This document shows, in pieces, positions 52,932 through 61,438 of a stretch of DNA of 64,000 nt (position 1 is its first letter; each line of letters opens with the position of its first letter). The position numbers and the translations under genes are program-made. Origin of the DNA: Hominenteromicrobium mulieris. Lineage in GTDB: Bacteria > Bacillota > Clostridia > Oscillospirales > Acutalibacteraceae. The notes beneath the pieces were generated by a model, which worked only from the letters and a program-made list of their open reading frames with translations, had not been told where the DNA came from and made no database searches. Location of the stretch: the NCBI RefSeq assembly GCF_020687165.1, contig NZ_JAJEQC010000009.1. The stretch is one strand, 5' to 3'.

Positions 52932-54286
52932 TTATATTTGTGCTTGGTTTTCCCAAGAAAACAGCCTCTTTTTTCGGAATATGTAATAGAGAATACCTAC
53001 CGTGTCCGCCAGCAGCCAACCGATGGGCACTGACCACCAGATGCCGGTCACGCCGATGGACGGCACTGCCGCCAGCGCGTAGGCCAGCGCTACCCGGGTG
53101 CCGAGTGATATAACGGTGAGCACCACGCTCATCCCTGGTTTACCCAGCGCCCTGTATAGGCCGTACAGCAGAAACAGGCAGCCGATCCCGCAGTAAAAGG
53201 CACCCTCGATGCGCAGATAGCGGACGCCCTCCAGGATGATTTCAGTTTCTCCCGCTTCCACGAATAGCGCCATCAACGGGCGGGCAAAGGCCCACACCAA
53301 GGCGGATACCACCACACAAAAAAGCATGGAAGCGCCCACAGCCCCTTTCAGTCCGGCGCGGATGCGGGCTTCTTTCTGGGCGCCGTAATTTTGGGCAATG
53401 AAGGTGGAAAAGGCGTTGCCGAAGTCCTGTACGGGCATATAGGCGAAGGCGTCGATCTTCACCGCCGCCGCGAACGCTGCCATGACTGTGGGCCCAAAGC
53501 TGTTGACCAGTCCCTGCACCATCAGATACCCAGGTTCATGACGGACTGTTGGACACAGGTCAGGATGGAAAAACCGGCGATCTCCCGGACGCAGGCCCAG
53601 CGAATCCGGCAACCTTTGTGAATGGCCCGAAGCTGGGGACACCGCGCCAAAGCGTAGACCGCAATGCCAACGCCGGAGACATACTGGGCAATCACCGTTG
53701 CCTCTGCCGCTCCGGCCACACCTCGTTCCAGTCCCAGCACAAACCACAGATCCAGAAGGATGTTCAGCACGGCGGAGACCGCCAGAAAGATCAGCGGCAC
53801 CACGGAATTGCCCACCGCCCGCAGGAACGACGCGAAATAATTGTACAGGAAGGTGGCGGCGATGCCGCAGAAGATGATGACCAAATACTCCCGCATCAGG
53901 CCCCACACCTCCGCCGGCACCCGGAGAAAGCCCCGTAGGAAGTCCAGACATGCGAAAGCAAGCACGTTCAGCAAAAGCGCCGACGCCGCAATCAACACAA
54001 AGGAAGCGCACACGCTCTCCCGCAGGCCAGCTTCGTCCCTCTGCCCAAACCGGATGGAGAACAGTGCCCCACTGCCCATGCAGAGGCCCAGCAGGATAGA
54101 AGTCAGAAAGGTCATCAATGTAAACGATGAGCCGACGGCAGCCAGGGCGTTTTTCCCCAGAAACTGCCCCACGATCAATGTGTCCGCCACATTGTAGCAC
54201 TGCTGCAGCAGGTTTCCCAAAATCATGGGGACTGCGAACAGCAACATGGAGCGCATCACCGGCCCCTGGGTCAGGCCTTTGTTCAT
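52932..54286 (-). pseudogene. MATE-family exporter broken by one frameshift
   Basis: The N-terminal 254 codons (54286 to 53522: NKGLTQGPVMRSMLLFAVPM, FLRAVGNSVVPLIFLAVSA) end at a stop after QQSVMNLGI. The homologous C-terminal half continues in another frame from about 53527 to 52932 (MVQGLVNSFGPTVMAAF, YRALGKPGMSVVLTVISLG). Insertion of one base (a C in ATC-TGATG) would restore an ordinary MATE protein of about 450 residues with 12 helices. Either a recent inactivation or a sequencing error; the two halves are otherwise well conserved. Confidence 0.85.
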
Positions 54287-54305
54287 TTCCTCACGTCCAA
54301 ATAGA

Positions 54306-54317
54306 AAGTTATAACTT
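54306..54317. promoter_or_regulatory. Palindromic operator candidate between MATE and lrp genes
   Basis: AAGTTATAACTT is a perfect 12-base palindrome just after the start site expected for the MATE promoter; a likely site for the divergently encoded Lrp-family protein. Confidence 0.4.
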
Positions 54318-54330
54318 ACGTTTTGAAATA

Positions 54331-54359
54331 ATTATACTGATATAACCTGCTAAAGTCAA
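54331..54359 (-). promoter_or_regulatory. Promoter of the MATE-dehydrogenase-DUF3830 operon
   Basis: On the reverse strand TTGACT (54359-54354), 17 bases and TATAAT (54336-54331), about 45 bases before the ATG at 54286. Confidence 0.7.
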
Positions 54360-54432
54360 TCCTTTATTTACTTTTTGTATGATATGTGGTATGATGTCAC
54401 TGAAAAATCACACATGAGAGAGGAGCCTTGCC

Positions 54433-54891
54433 ATGTTTCTGGAAGGATTGGACGCGCTGGACCAGAAGATCGTCCGGCTGCTGATTGAAAATGCTCGGAT
54501 ATCTTATTCCGACATCGGGCAGGAAGTAGGGATATCCCGGGTGGCGGTAAAAGCCCGTATCCAGGCACTGGAGCAGCGGGGGATCATTGAGGAATATACC
54601 ACCATCATCAATCCTCAGAAGATCAGCGGCGCGGTTTCCTGCTATTTTGAGATTGAAACACTGCCGGACACGCTGGCAGAGGTGACGGAAACGCTGAAGG
54701 AGAACGAGGCCATTACGCAGGTTTACCGCGTGACGGGGAAGAATAAGCTCCACGTCCACGCGGTGGCCGCCTCCAGTGAGGAGATGGAGAAGCTGATCCG
54801 GGAGGTCATCGACCCGCTGCCCGGCGTGGTCAGCTGCAGCTGCAACATCATTTTGTCCCGCATCAAGGATATCAAGGGCCTAAGGCTGTAG
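54433..54891 (+). CDS. Lrp/AsnC-family regulator
   Basis: 152 residues. GAGAGGAG precedes the ATG. N-terminal helix-turn-helix (LDALDQKIVRLLIENARISY, VGISRVAVKARIQALEQRGI) and a C-terminal RAM ligand-binding domain (ITQVYRVTGKNKLHVHAVA). Lrp-type proteins respond to amino acids. Divergent from the MATE/dehydrogenase/DUF3830 operon, so it is probably the local regulator of that operon. Confidence 0.9.
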   Translation: MFLEGLDALDQKIVRLLIENARISYSDIGQEVGISRVAVKARIQALEQRGIIEEYTTIINPQKISGAVSCYFEIETLPDTLAEVTETLKENEAITQVYRVTGKNKLHVHAVAASSEEMEKLIREVIDPLPGVVSCSCNIILSRIKDIKGLRL

Positions 54892-54925
54892 AGAGAGGTT
54901 CCCCAAAGCAGCTAACGGAACAGGC

Positions 54926-54976
54926 AACAAAGTCGTCCATTCCTTTTATGGTAGTGAGGACATGGACGACTTTGTT
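54926..54976. terminator. Long inverted repeat between lrp and clsA remnant
   Basis: AACAAAGTCGTCCAT and ATGGACGACTTTGTT form perfect 15-bp arms around a 21-base loop. Without a T-run on the + side; may terminate convergent transcription weakly. Confidence 0.5.
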
Positions 54977-55050
54977 AATCTGTGCTGCTGAAAATGGCTT
55001 CGCAAATGAAAATAGACATTTTTTGCTTGAGTGTCCCAAGTGATTTCTTT

Positions 55051-55705
55051 TTACAAAAGCGGTGCAAATAGCCGCAGGACTGCGTAATAGATACTGCGGA
55101 GCAGACTTCAATACTTTTTGAGATCCCCCATATCTTCAAGGAGGATCTGCGCGGATTTTTCCTGCGTACGCAAAAAGTCATCTTTGCCTGGAGGACAACC
55201 GCGTTATAGATGAACAGACAGGCATTTTCAAAATGGAGATACAGGCTTCGATAGTCAAAGTTTATCGTACCGGTCACCGCTGCTTCATCGTCGCAGATAC
55301 AGAGCTTGGAGTGGATAAACCCAGGTGTGTATTCATAGATGTGGACGCCTGCTGACAGTAATTCCGGATAATAGGAACGAGTCAGATCCCATACGATTTT
55401 CTTGTCCGGAATGCCGGGCGTGATGATCTGCACATCAACTCCCCGTTTCGCGGCCAAGCACAGGGCAGTCTTCATTTCACTGTCTACGATCAAATAGGGC
55501 GTTGTGATATAGACATACCGTTTCGCACCGTTGATCATGTTTAGGTAGACATTTTCTCCTAAGTATTCATCATCCAGAGGTGAGTCGCAATAGGGCTGAA
55601 CATATCCATCCGAAGGAACGGACAACGTGGGACGGTATTTGGATAAGTCATCGGAAGAATTTCGAACGGCATCCCACTGCTCCAAAAACATCAGCGTCAT
55701 GCTCC
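55051..55705 (-). pseudogene. Cardiolipin synthase C-terminal half with frameshifts
   Basis: Begins abruptly with SMTLMFLEQWDAVRN and covers the second phospholipase-D domain: VYLNMINGAKRYVYITTPYL, and the HKD-type motif IHSKLCICDDEAAVTGTINF. After LHFENACLFIYNA the frame breaks near 55183 (the next block is DDFLRTQEKSAQILLEDMGD) and again near 55110, with the true C terminus LLRSIYYAVLRLFAPLL ending at 55051. The N-terminal half with the first HKD motif is missing. The 5' end is joined to an unrelated signal-peptide gene at about 55700. Confidence 0.82.
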
Positions 55706-55839
55706 ATCCAGTGCTCGGCGGGGTCGTGGTAGCTGTTCTGCTGGGCGGCAAAGGCGGTGGGGATCATACCCACACACATGACCAGCGTCAGCAGCAGTGC
55801 CAGCGCTCTGCGGGAATAATGGTTCTGTTTCAGATTCAT
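55700..55839 (-). pseudogene. N-terminal fragment of a secreted element protein
   Basis: AAGGAGG precedes the ATG at 55839. MNLKQNHYSRRALALLLTLV then MCVGMIPTAFAAQQ is a signal peptide, followed by NSYHDPAEHWM, which opens large surface proteins of Clostridial conjugative elements. After about 46 codons the sequence switches to clsA in a different frame, so only the export signal survives. Confidence 0.7.
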
Positions 55840-55893
55840 AGGGCCTCCTTATATTTTTTGCTTTTTTCCGCGTTGAAAACAATGTTCTTTTGG

Positions 55894-56772
55894 CTATCGC
55901 CCCCTTCCCCGACTGCAAATCTTTCTTTGCAGATACTCGTTCCAATCCTTGCCGCAGCGCGGTTTCTCCACGGCAACGGCATACCCCTGTAATTGATACT
56001 TTTCCTGTAATTGCCGAGCGGCTTTCTGCCCAGGCTCGTCCGCGTCCAGACACAGCGCAATACGGCGGATCTCCGGATGCGCCTGCAAATAGGTCCGCAG
56101 TGCGCCGTCATAGAGCCCGCACAGCGCTACGGCGTTGACCATGTCTCTGTGGAGCGTGAGGTAACTCATCAGATCGATGGGTGCCTCAAAGACAAGCACC
56201 AGATCTGACCGCGGATCGTGCGGGAGGGAGAATCCCGTGTTTTTGTCACTGCCGGGTGCGTCTCCCTTAAATCCGGGACCGTCCAGATCATAGGTGCCGC
56301 GCAGTTCCGCATACTTTGCCTGCCCTGCGCTGTTCTTTCCAACGAACACGCAGTTGTGATGTACCGCATCCTCATACAGCAGACCGGCATTCAGAAACTG
56401 CCGGATCACCTGGGCAGCGATATCCCGCTTACGGAGATAGGCGAAGACCCTTCTGTCATCCGCATTGCGGGGCGGCAGGGAAAACTCCTGCTTCCGGCTG
56501 ATGGGCTTTGGCTGCGGAGCGGGTGTGTCTCTGGCTTTCCCGTGGAAGGTCAGCAGGTACTCCACCGCTTCCGAAAAGGATTTTCCGCAATACTGCTGGA
56601 GGAAGGTGATGGCATCCCCGCCGGTATTCTGGGAATACCGGAACCAGGTGCACCGATCCTTGATCCGCAGGCTGTCCATCTCCGCGGTAGTATGGAAGCG
56701 CCCCACGCGCTTGACTTGATAGCCGAGGTGGGAGAGCAGCTCCGGCAGGTCTGTTTCTCTGGCGATCTGCAT
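55894..56772 (-). CDS. DUF3991/TOPRIM-domain protein of a mobile element
   Basis: 292 residues from ATG 56772. N-terminal part with RVGRFHTTAEMDSLRIKDRC and TWFRYSQNTGGDAITFLQQY is the DUF3991 zinc-binding-like region; the C-terminal TOPRIM core has VLVFEAPIDLMSYLTLH and RRIALCLDADEPGQKAA, with the acidic residues of primases/topoisomerases. Such proteins probably help element replication. The frame stays open upstream to a strong AAGGAGG at 56826-56820, reading TASEIRNRFTDTE, so about 13-14 more residues may be made from a non-ATG codon (ATC) if that ribosome site is used. Confidence 0.8.
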   Translation of the reverse strand: MQIARETDLPELLSHLGYQVKRVGRFHTTAEMDSLRIKDRCTWFRYSQNTGGDAITFLQQYCGKSFSEAVEYLLTFHGKARDTPAPQPKPISRKQEFSLPPRNADDRRVFAYLRKRDIAAQVIRQFLNAGLLYEDAVHHNCVFVGKNSAGQAKYAELRGTYDLDGPGFKGDAPGSDKNTGFSLPHDPRSDLVLVFEAPIDLMSYLTLHRDMVNAVALCGLYDGALRTYLQAHPEIRRIALCLDADEPGQKAARQLQEKYQLQGYAVAVEKPRCGKDWNEYLQRKICSRGRGR

Positions 56773-56844
56773 TTCTGTGTCTGTGAAGCGATTTCTGATC
56801 TCGCTTGCTGTGATGTGTGCCTCCTTCTTTCTTTGATGAAACGC

Positions 56845-56893
56845 AAAAAGCCGCCCTGGGCATCTGATGATCTCAGATGCCCAGGGCGGCTTT
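56845..56893. terminator. Bidirectional terminator between RHH and TOPRIM genes
   Basis: AAAGCCGCCCTGGGCATCTG continues the left arm and matches TCAGATGCCCAGGGCGGCTT on the right; about 21-bp perfect arms, 5-base loop, A and T runs on both sides. Confidence 0.8.
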
Positions 56894-57012
56894 CTCCATG
56901 TATGATTCGTTTTTAACTTCGGCGTTTGCAGGCTTACACGGCGTTATCTTCGTTGGGGGTGTCCGTGTCCGCTGGAGTGGTCACGTCGGCCACATGGGGC
57001 GCGACAGGGGTC

Positions 57013-57366
57013 TCAGTGAGGGGCGTTCTGCTCCGCAGTGTTCTCGGCGTCCGCTTCGTCCAGCGCCTGCGTGATCAGGTTTAGCACGAAATCCCGCTGG
57101 GTGAGCTTTTTGCCGCTGCGGAGTGTTTCGCGCTCCAGGTGACGCTTGATGCGCTGGAAGAGTTCTTCGGGGATCTGGAATGCCATCGTTCTGCCTTTTT
57201 CAGTCATTTGAATGCCGCCCTTCTGGTTTTCGATCATGTCGTAGTATTCTTGGATGAGATTTGTGATGTACTCACTAGTGGTCTGGCCCAGCCGTTCCCG
57301 TTCTTCGCTGACCCGCTCATGCAGGTCGATGGGGAGCTGAGCGCACAAGTTTTTGGTGATTGCCAT
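57013..57366 (-). CDS. Tandem ribbon-helix-helix-like protein
   Basis: 117 residues from ATG 57366 with AAGGAGG 9 bases upstream. Two segments look like RHH/CopG units: AITKNLCAQLPIDLHERVSE with TTSEYITNLIQEYY, and MAFQIPEELFQRIKRHLERE with RDFVLNLITQALDE. Such proteins bind DNA in partition or relaxosome control. It is followed by a strong terminator and the TOPRIM gene. Confidence 0.7.
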   Translation of the reverse strand: MAITKNLCAQLPIDLHERVSEERERLGQTTSEYITNLIQEYYDMIENQKGGIQMTEKGRTMAFQIPEELFQRIKRHLERETLRSGKKLTQRDFVLNLITQALDEADAENTAEQNAPH

Positions 57367-57705
57367 TCTCGGATACCTCCTTCGTCTTTTTGTAACGCAA
57401 GCATACCTGAAAGATTCAGTGAAAGCTATTACCAACACTACCAAGGAATGATAGACAAACGAAGCGAAAGCAACATAAGCACCAATGAGACGAAAAAGGC
57501 CACCGTCCGCTCCCTCATAAGGAATCGAACGGTGGCCTGCCTTCTTATCCTTTATTCTTTTTTAAGCCTCGGTGTTCGAACCACACCAAACCATAAATTC
57601 GGCAGGGTGCATCTTAAAAATGTCGCCTCTCGCGGGGCAAAACTGAAATTTTGAAAAATCGAGTTTTTGCAACTTTTTCATTCTAAAAGTGGCGCATTAT
57701 ATGTG
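57367..57705. other. Gap between the RHH gene and tRNA-Arg terminator
   Basis: About 340 bases without a supported gene. It holds the RHH promoter region and a stem GGCCACCGT/ACGGTGGCC (57498-57537). The junction of accessory and core DNA probably lies here. No copy of the tRNA 3' end was found at the far side of the accessory region. Confidence 0.35.
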
Positions 57706-57733
57706 AAAACGCCGCACTTTCGTGCGGCGTTTT
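57706..57733 (-). terminator. Terminator of tRNA-Arg
   Basis: On the reverse strand AAAACGCCGCAC pairs with GTGCGGCGTTTT around GAAA, 28 bases after the tRNA 3' end. Confidence 0.85.
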
Positions 57734-57761
57734 CTGCGTTGCATCTTTCATCAACACATTT

Positions 57762-57838
57762 TGGTACGCCCGACTGGATTCGAACCAGCGGCCTTTAGAG
57801 TCGGAGTCTAACGCTCTATCCAACTGAGCTACGGGCGC
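57762..57838 (-). tRNA. tRNA-Arg, anticodon CCG
   Basis: 77 nt on the reverse strand. Acceptor GCGCCCG pairs with CGGGCGT (first pair G-U), D arm GCTCAGTTGGATAGAGC, anticodon stem TTAGA/TCTAA with loop CTCCGAC giving anticodon CCG, T arm CTGGTTCGAATCCAG, discriminator A and encoded CCA. It reads CGG arginine codons. Followed by its own terminator. Confidence 0.97.
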
Positions 57839-57939
57839 ATATTTGGTTGTGGGTTTCTGCAATAGTCATCAAATAGTAGTCAACGACCAGCTATTTCTTC
57901 TCTGCTGTTCCCGCAAACGCAGGTGCGGCAAAGTTTTGC

Positions 57940-58007
57940 GCCATACCTCAACTGGAGACGCCTGAAATGTCGGAGTCTGTCGCTCTATCCAACTGGGCTA
58001 CAAGCGC
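57940..58007 (-). pseudogene. Decayed tRNA-Arg copy
   Basis: The reverse strand from 58007 starts GCGCTTGTAGCCCAGTTGGA and continues TAGAGCGACAGACTCCGAC, matching the 5' half of the intact tRNA-Arg (CCG) with a few changes; the 3' half has lost the TTCGA loop and the anticodon stem is broken. Likely a remnant of a tandem duplication. Confidence 0.7.
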
Positions 58008-58025
58008 ATATGAAATTTTTGAAGG

Positions 58026-58469
58026 TTATTTTTCGTTTGCGTGGCGGCGGTCACGGTACCGTGCATTGCGCAGATGTTCAAAAAGCTCCGCACGATCTTC
58101 CGGGGAAGCGGAACGATAATACGCCAAAAGCTGCTGCTCATCTGTAGAAAGATCCAGCACAGAATCGGCAAGGTAACGACGCTCTTTGCGGCGTGCATAC
58201 ACTTTCACGCGCTGACCGGAATCGCTCAGACGCATCGCATCTACAGAGTTTGCGCTGTATCCGCACAGCTCATCCAAAGAAATGCGGTAAAGACGGCAAA
58301 GGCGCATCAGGTCAAAGATGGCGGGTGTCGTTTTGCCGGTCTCATAATACGTGTAGGTGGAACGCTCAACGCCAAGAATATTCGCAAGGATCGACTGCGT
58401 GTAGCCGCTTTCTTCACGGAAACGCTTGAGACGTCGGCCGAAGATTGCTTTAGATTCTATTTCTTCCAT
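58026..58469 (-). CDS. XRE-family transcriptional regulator
   Basis: 147 residues. N-terminal HTH: RRLKRFREESGYTQSILANI, LGVERSTYTYYETGKTTP. A C-terminal helical segment (LDLSTDEQQLLAYYRSASPE) may mediate oligomerisation. A set of TTGTATCT/AGATACAA repeats lies in its leader, suggesting autoregulation. No obvious target operon other than itself. Confidence 0.88.
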   Translation of the reverse strand: MEEIESKAIFGRRLKRFREESGYTQSILANILGVERSTYTYYETGKTTPAIFDLMRLCRLYRISLDELCGYSANSVDAMRLSDSGQRVKVYARRKERRYLADSVLDLSTDEQQLLAYYRSASPEDRAELFEHLRNARYRDRRHANEK

Positions 58470-58521
58470 TGCTGTTCACCATCCGCTGTGTCATTCCGTG
58501 AAAATCGTGCACATAACTGTG

Positions 58522-58558
58522 TTGTATCTTTTGCGCGAGATACAAACAGAAGATACAA
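58522..58558. promoter_or_regulatory. Operator-like TTGTATCT repeats before the XRE gene
   Basis: TTGTATCT (58522-58529) and AGATACAA (58538-58545) form an inverted repeat, and a third AGATACAA follows at 58551-58558. On the reverse strand they lie between a possible -10 (TATACT, 58568-58563) and the XRE start, a good place for repression by its own product. The remaining 58570-58737 shows nothing else. Confidence 0.5.
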
Positions 58559-58737
58559 TGATAGTATACGCTATTTGCGCCACTATGCACGACTACGTGA
58601 GAAATATTCACGCGAATGATGTGTATATTCTGTGCAAACTCAAACTGCTTTCATATATAAGTATACACAATACGCATATAGAAAAATGTCGGTTTTTGAC
58701 GACAGGTGCAGAACGTTCGGAAAAACAGGAAGTGAAG

Positions 58738-58766
58738 AAAAAGAAAAGCCGCAAAAACTGCGGCTC
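58738..58766 (-). terminator. Terminator of the MATE-DUF4364 operon
   Basis: Reverse strand AGCCGCA/TGCGGCT stem with a T loop, followed by TTTCTTTTTC. Confidence 0.7.
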
Positions 58767-58792
58767 TTCGGAATTTTAAAGGTGACGGAAAC

Positions 58793-59368
58793 TCACGGGT
58801 TTACGGCGCTTTTCATCATCTCGTCGTCGCCGGTAAGCGCCGCGAGCATCAGGTTATACACGCGCTGTGGGTCGCGGTGAAAGTTCTTTTTCACTTCGCG
58901 TGCCTGATATAGGTCGGGCACATACACGGTAAGGCTCATCAGCTCCATTTCTCCGCCGGAAATGTGGCATGTCACGTTGTAGCCGTTTTCGGTGCGGACA
59001 ATGGTCGCCACGTTTTCGCGCTCCATCTTAGCGGAAGCCAGCAGAGCCGTGGCGGCGGCTACGGCCTTATCACGCACGGAAGAGGGGATAAGCTGTTCTA
59101 AGTCATCCGCCACACTCTTGCCACGCTTAGTCAGCACATAGGTGTTGTCCTCCTCGCGGGTGACATTGCCAAGGCTCACAAGGGCAGAAAGCGCATCGCT
59201 CGCCTCAAAGTAATTCGCAAGGGATTTTTCCTGCAAGACCTTGATGATGTCATCGCCCGAAAGCGGCGCGTTCACGCTTTTGAGCATATAGCAGATCAAA
59301 ATGCGGATATCGCTTTTCGAGCGCAGTCCGCCCGGCGCAACGCCGCCGGTAAAAGCATCATATTCCAT
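58793..59368 (-). CDS. DUF4364 family protein
   Basis: 191 residues. Winged-helix-like N terminus (RILICYMLKSVNAPLSGDDI, NYFEASDALSALVSLGNVTR, YVLTKRGKSVADDLEQLIPS) and a beta-rich C-terminal part are typical of DUF4364, a Clostridial family probably regulatory. 17 bases after the MATE gene; AAGGAGGT precedes it. Confidence 0.85.
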   Translation of the reverse strand: MEYDAFTGGVAPGGLRSKSDIRILICYMLKSVNAPLSGDDIIKVLQEKSLANYFEASDALSALVSLGNVTREEDNTYVLTKRGKSVADDLEQLIPSSVRDKAVAAATALLASAKMERENVATIVRTENGYNVTCHISGGEMELMSLTVYVPDLYQAREVKKNFHRDPQRVYNLMLAALTGDDEMMKSAVNP

Positions 59369-59385
59369 ACGGTTTTACCTCCTTC

Positions 59386-60717
59386 TTAGTTATCAATAAA
59401 GCTGATATTCTTCCATTTTCCGCGCGCAAAGCGGATGACAAAGCAGGCGCCGCGGCAGAACCAATCGATACACATTGCAATCCATGTGCCCAAAATGCCC
59501 ATGTTAAAGTAGATCGCCAGAATGTAGCTGAAGCCGATGCGGAAGATCCACATGGAAAGCAGGGAAACAATCATCGTAAAGCGCACATCGTTCGCAGCGC
59601 GCAGGGCGTTCGGCAGGGCAAAGGCCAGCGGCCAAACAATGACGGCGCAGATGCCGTGCACAATGAAGACCTCCATCGTCATTGTGGTCGTTTCCTCGGA
59701 GAGTGAGTAGAACGAAAGGATCTGCTTGCTGAACAGCAGCATCAAAAGCGTCATAGCCCAGACGACACCGTAGGTGATGAGCATCAGCTTCTTCGTGTAC
59801 TTTTTCACAGCTTCGTAGTCCTTTGCGCCAATGCACTGACCGACGACCGTGATCATCGCCATGCCGAGCGCCATGCCCGGAATAACCTGCAAGGAAGCGA
59901 GGTTGCCCGCCACAGCGTTCGCCGTGATGGAAATGGTGCCGAAGCCCGAAACAATGCTTGCAACCAGAATTTTTCCGATCTGGAAAATGCTGTTCTCAAG
60001 GCCGTTCGGCACGCCGATCTGCAAAATGCTCTTCAACATGGAGAGGTGGATTTCCGGCTTATGGAGCTTATCATAGAAAATAATACGGTGCGGGTTCAAA
60101 AGCAGCACCGTAATGATGATGGCGCCTACTGCACGGGAAACAAGAGAAGCCGTCGCCGCGCCCGCCGCAGCCATTTGGAAGCCGTAGATTAAAATCGCAT
60201 TGCCCACGATGTTGATGGTGTTCATTAAAATGGAAATGAGCATCGTCGTGCGCGAATCGCCCATAGAGCGGAACAGCGCCGCACCGGCGTTATAGACCGC
60301 AAGGAACGGATAGGAGATTGCGGAAAGCAAAAAATAAATCTGCGCGTGTGCCATAACGTCCGCTTCAATGGAGCCGAAAACCATGTTCAGCACCGGCTTG
60401 CGGAAGAATACGGCGATGATACCCAGCACGGCCGAAAGCGCAAGGCTGGCATAGAAAAGCTGCTTTGCCGCAAGACTTGCGCTTTTGTGGTCGCCGCGCC
60501 CGATGTACTGGGACGCAATGACCGCGCCGCCCGTCGCCAAAGAAGAAAACAGCGTGATGAGCAAAAAGTTGATGGAGTCCACAAGGGAGATGCCGGAAAC
60601 CGCCGCTTCGCCGCAGGAGGAGACCATTACGGTATCCGCCATACCGATGGTTACGGCCAGAAGCTGCTCAATAACAAGGGGTATGATGAGCTTCCGCAGA
60701 TCTTTGTTTGAAAACAC
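59386..60717 (-). CDS. MATE-family multidrug exporter
   Basis: 443 residues, twelve predicted membrane helices. LIIPLVIEQLLAVTIGMADT at the start, ASQYIGRGDHKSASLAAKQ, and FRSMGDSRTTMLISILMNTI are family marks in the two pseudo-symmetric halves. It exports drugs or metabolites using a Na+ or H+ gradient; the sodium-pump decarboxylase next door, divergent, could supply the former. Intact, unlike the MATE gene at 52932-54286. Confidence 0.92.
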   Translation of the reverse strand: MFSNKDLRKLIIPLVIEQLLAVTIGMADTVMVSSCGEAAVSGISLVDSINFLLITLFSSLATGGAVIASQYIGRGDHKSASLAAKQLFYASLALSAVLGIIAVFFRKPVLNMVFGSIEADVMAHAQIYFLLSAISYPFLAVYNAGAALFRSMGDSRTTMLISILMNTINIVGNAILIYGFQMAAAGAATASLVSRAVGAIIITVLLLNPHRIIFYDKLHKPEIHLSMLKSILQIGVPNGLENSIFQIGKILVASIVSGFGTISITANAVAGNLASLQVIPGMALGMAMITVVGQCIGAKDYEAVKKYTKKLMLITYGVVWAMTLLMLLFSKQILSFYSLSEETTTMTMEVFIVHGICAVIVWPLAFALPNALRAANDVRFTMIVSLLSMWIFRIGFSYILAIYFNMGILGTWIAMCIDWFCRGACFVIRFARGKWKNISFIDN

Positions 60718-60967
60718 GTCTTCGCCTCATTTCAATACTTTGGGCAGTCTATTCGCTTTTTTGGAAAGAAAGCCCATGCTAAATAACAGATAACTCAATT
60801 TTACTATGTTTTCTACTAAAATGCAACGGGATAAAAGAAAGTTTTTCGTCAATATTTTGAACCGGAGAGAAACGGCGTGTTCTTGCCTGATTTTCGGCGT
60901 TCAAACGGGAATTACTCCAAACAGACTTTCGTTCCGAAAATATCGGTTAAAAAAGTTGAATTAAGCA

Positions 60968-60996
60968 TTGCGAAATTTTGAATTCCGTGTTAAGAT
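60968..60996 (+). promoter_or_regulatory. Candidate promoter of the decarboxylase operon
   Basis: TTGCGA (60968-60973), 17 bases, TAAGAT (60991-60996), about 100 bases before the first gene. The rest of 60718-60960 is AT-rich divergent promoter region with no gene seen. Confidence 0.4.
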
Positions 60997-61099
60997 ATAA
61001 CCATTCTGATAAAATGCGGGAATGTGGTGTTTTTTTCAGAATGCAAATTACATTTTCTATTTTTATTTCCATAACGCTTCGGTGAAAGGAGGTAAGATT

Positions 61100-61396
61100 A
61101 TGGAGACCAACATCAGCACCGTTCAGGTTGTTCTGATGGGCCTTATTACCGTGTTCGTGGTCCTGATCTGCTTGATTGTTATCATCAAGATCCTCGGCCT
61201 CATCATGGAGAAGGTCGCTAAAAAGCAGCCGGCTCCGGCAGTAGCCCCGGCCGCCGCAGCACCTGCTGCAGCACCCGCTCCGGCGGTATCCGCCCAAAAC
61301 AACCAGCAGATCGTTGCCGCTATCGCAGTCGCGATCGCCGAGGAGATGGGCACGGACGTTTCGCACATCCGCATCCATTCCATCAAAAGAGTCTGA
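61100..61396 (+). CDS. oadG: Sodium-pump decarboxylase gamma subunit (OadG family)
   Basis: 98 residues from ATG 61100 with AAAGGAGG 8 bases upstream. One N-terminal membrane helix (VVLMGLITVFVVLICLIVII), a Pro/Ala linker and a short C-terminal part (IVAAIAVAIAEEMGTDVSHI). Gamma subunits anchor and assemble the alpha and beta subunits of Na+-translocating decarboxylases. First gene of the operon. Confidence 0.85.
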   Translation: METNISTVQVVLMGLITVFVVLICLIVIIKILGLIMEKVAKKQPAPAVAPAAAAPAAAPAPAVSAQNNQQIVAAIAVAIAEEMGTDVSHIRIHSIKRV

Positions 61397-61438
61397 AATG
61401 CGCAAAGCGCGAAATCTAACAGATGAGAGGTAAGTTCA

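Noticed and set aside
51622..52986. Forward frame of 454 codons opposite DUF3830 and the dehydrogenase
   Set aside because: Spans two real minus-strand genes; Gly/His/Gln-rich translation typical of antisense frames.
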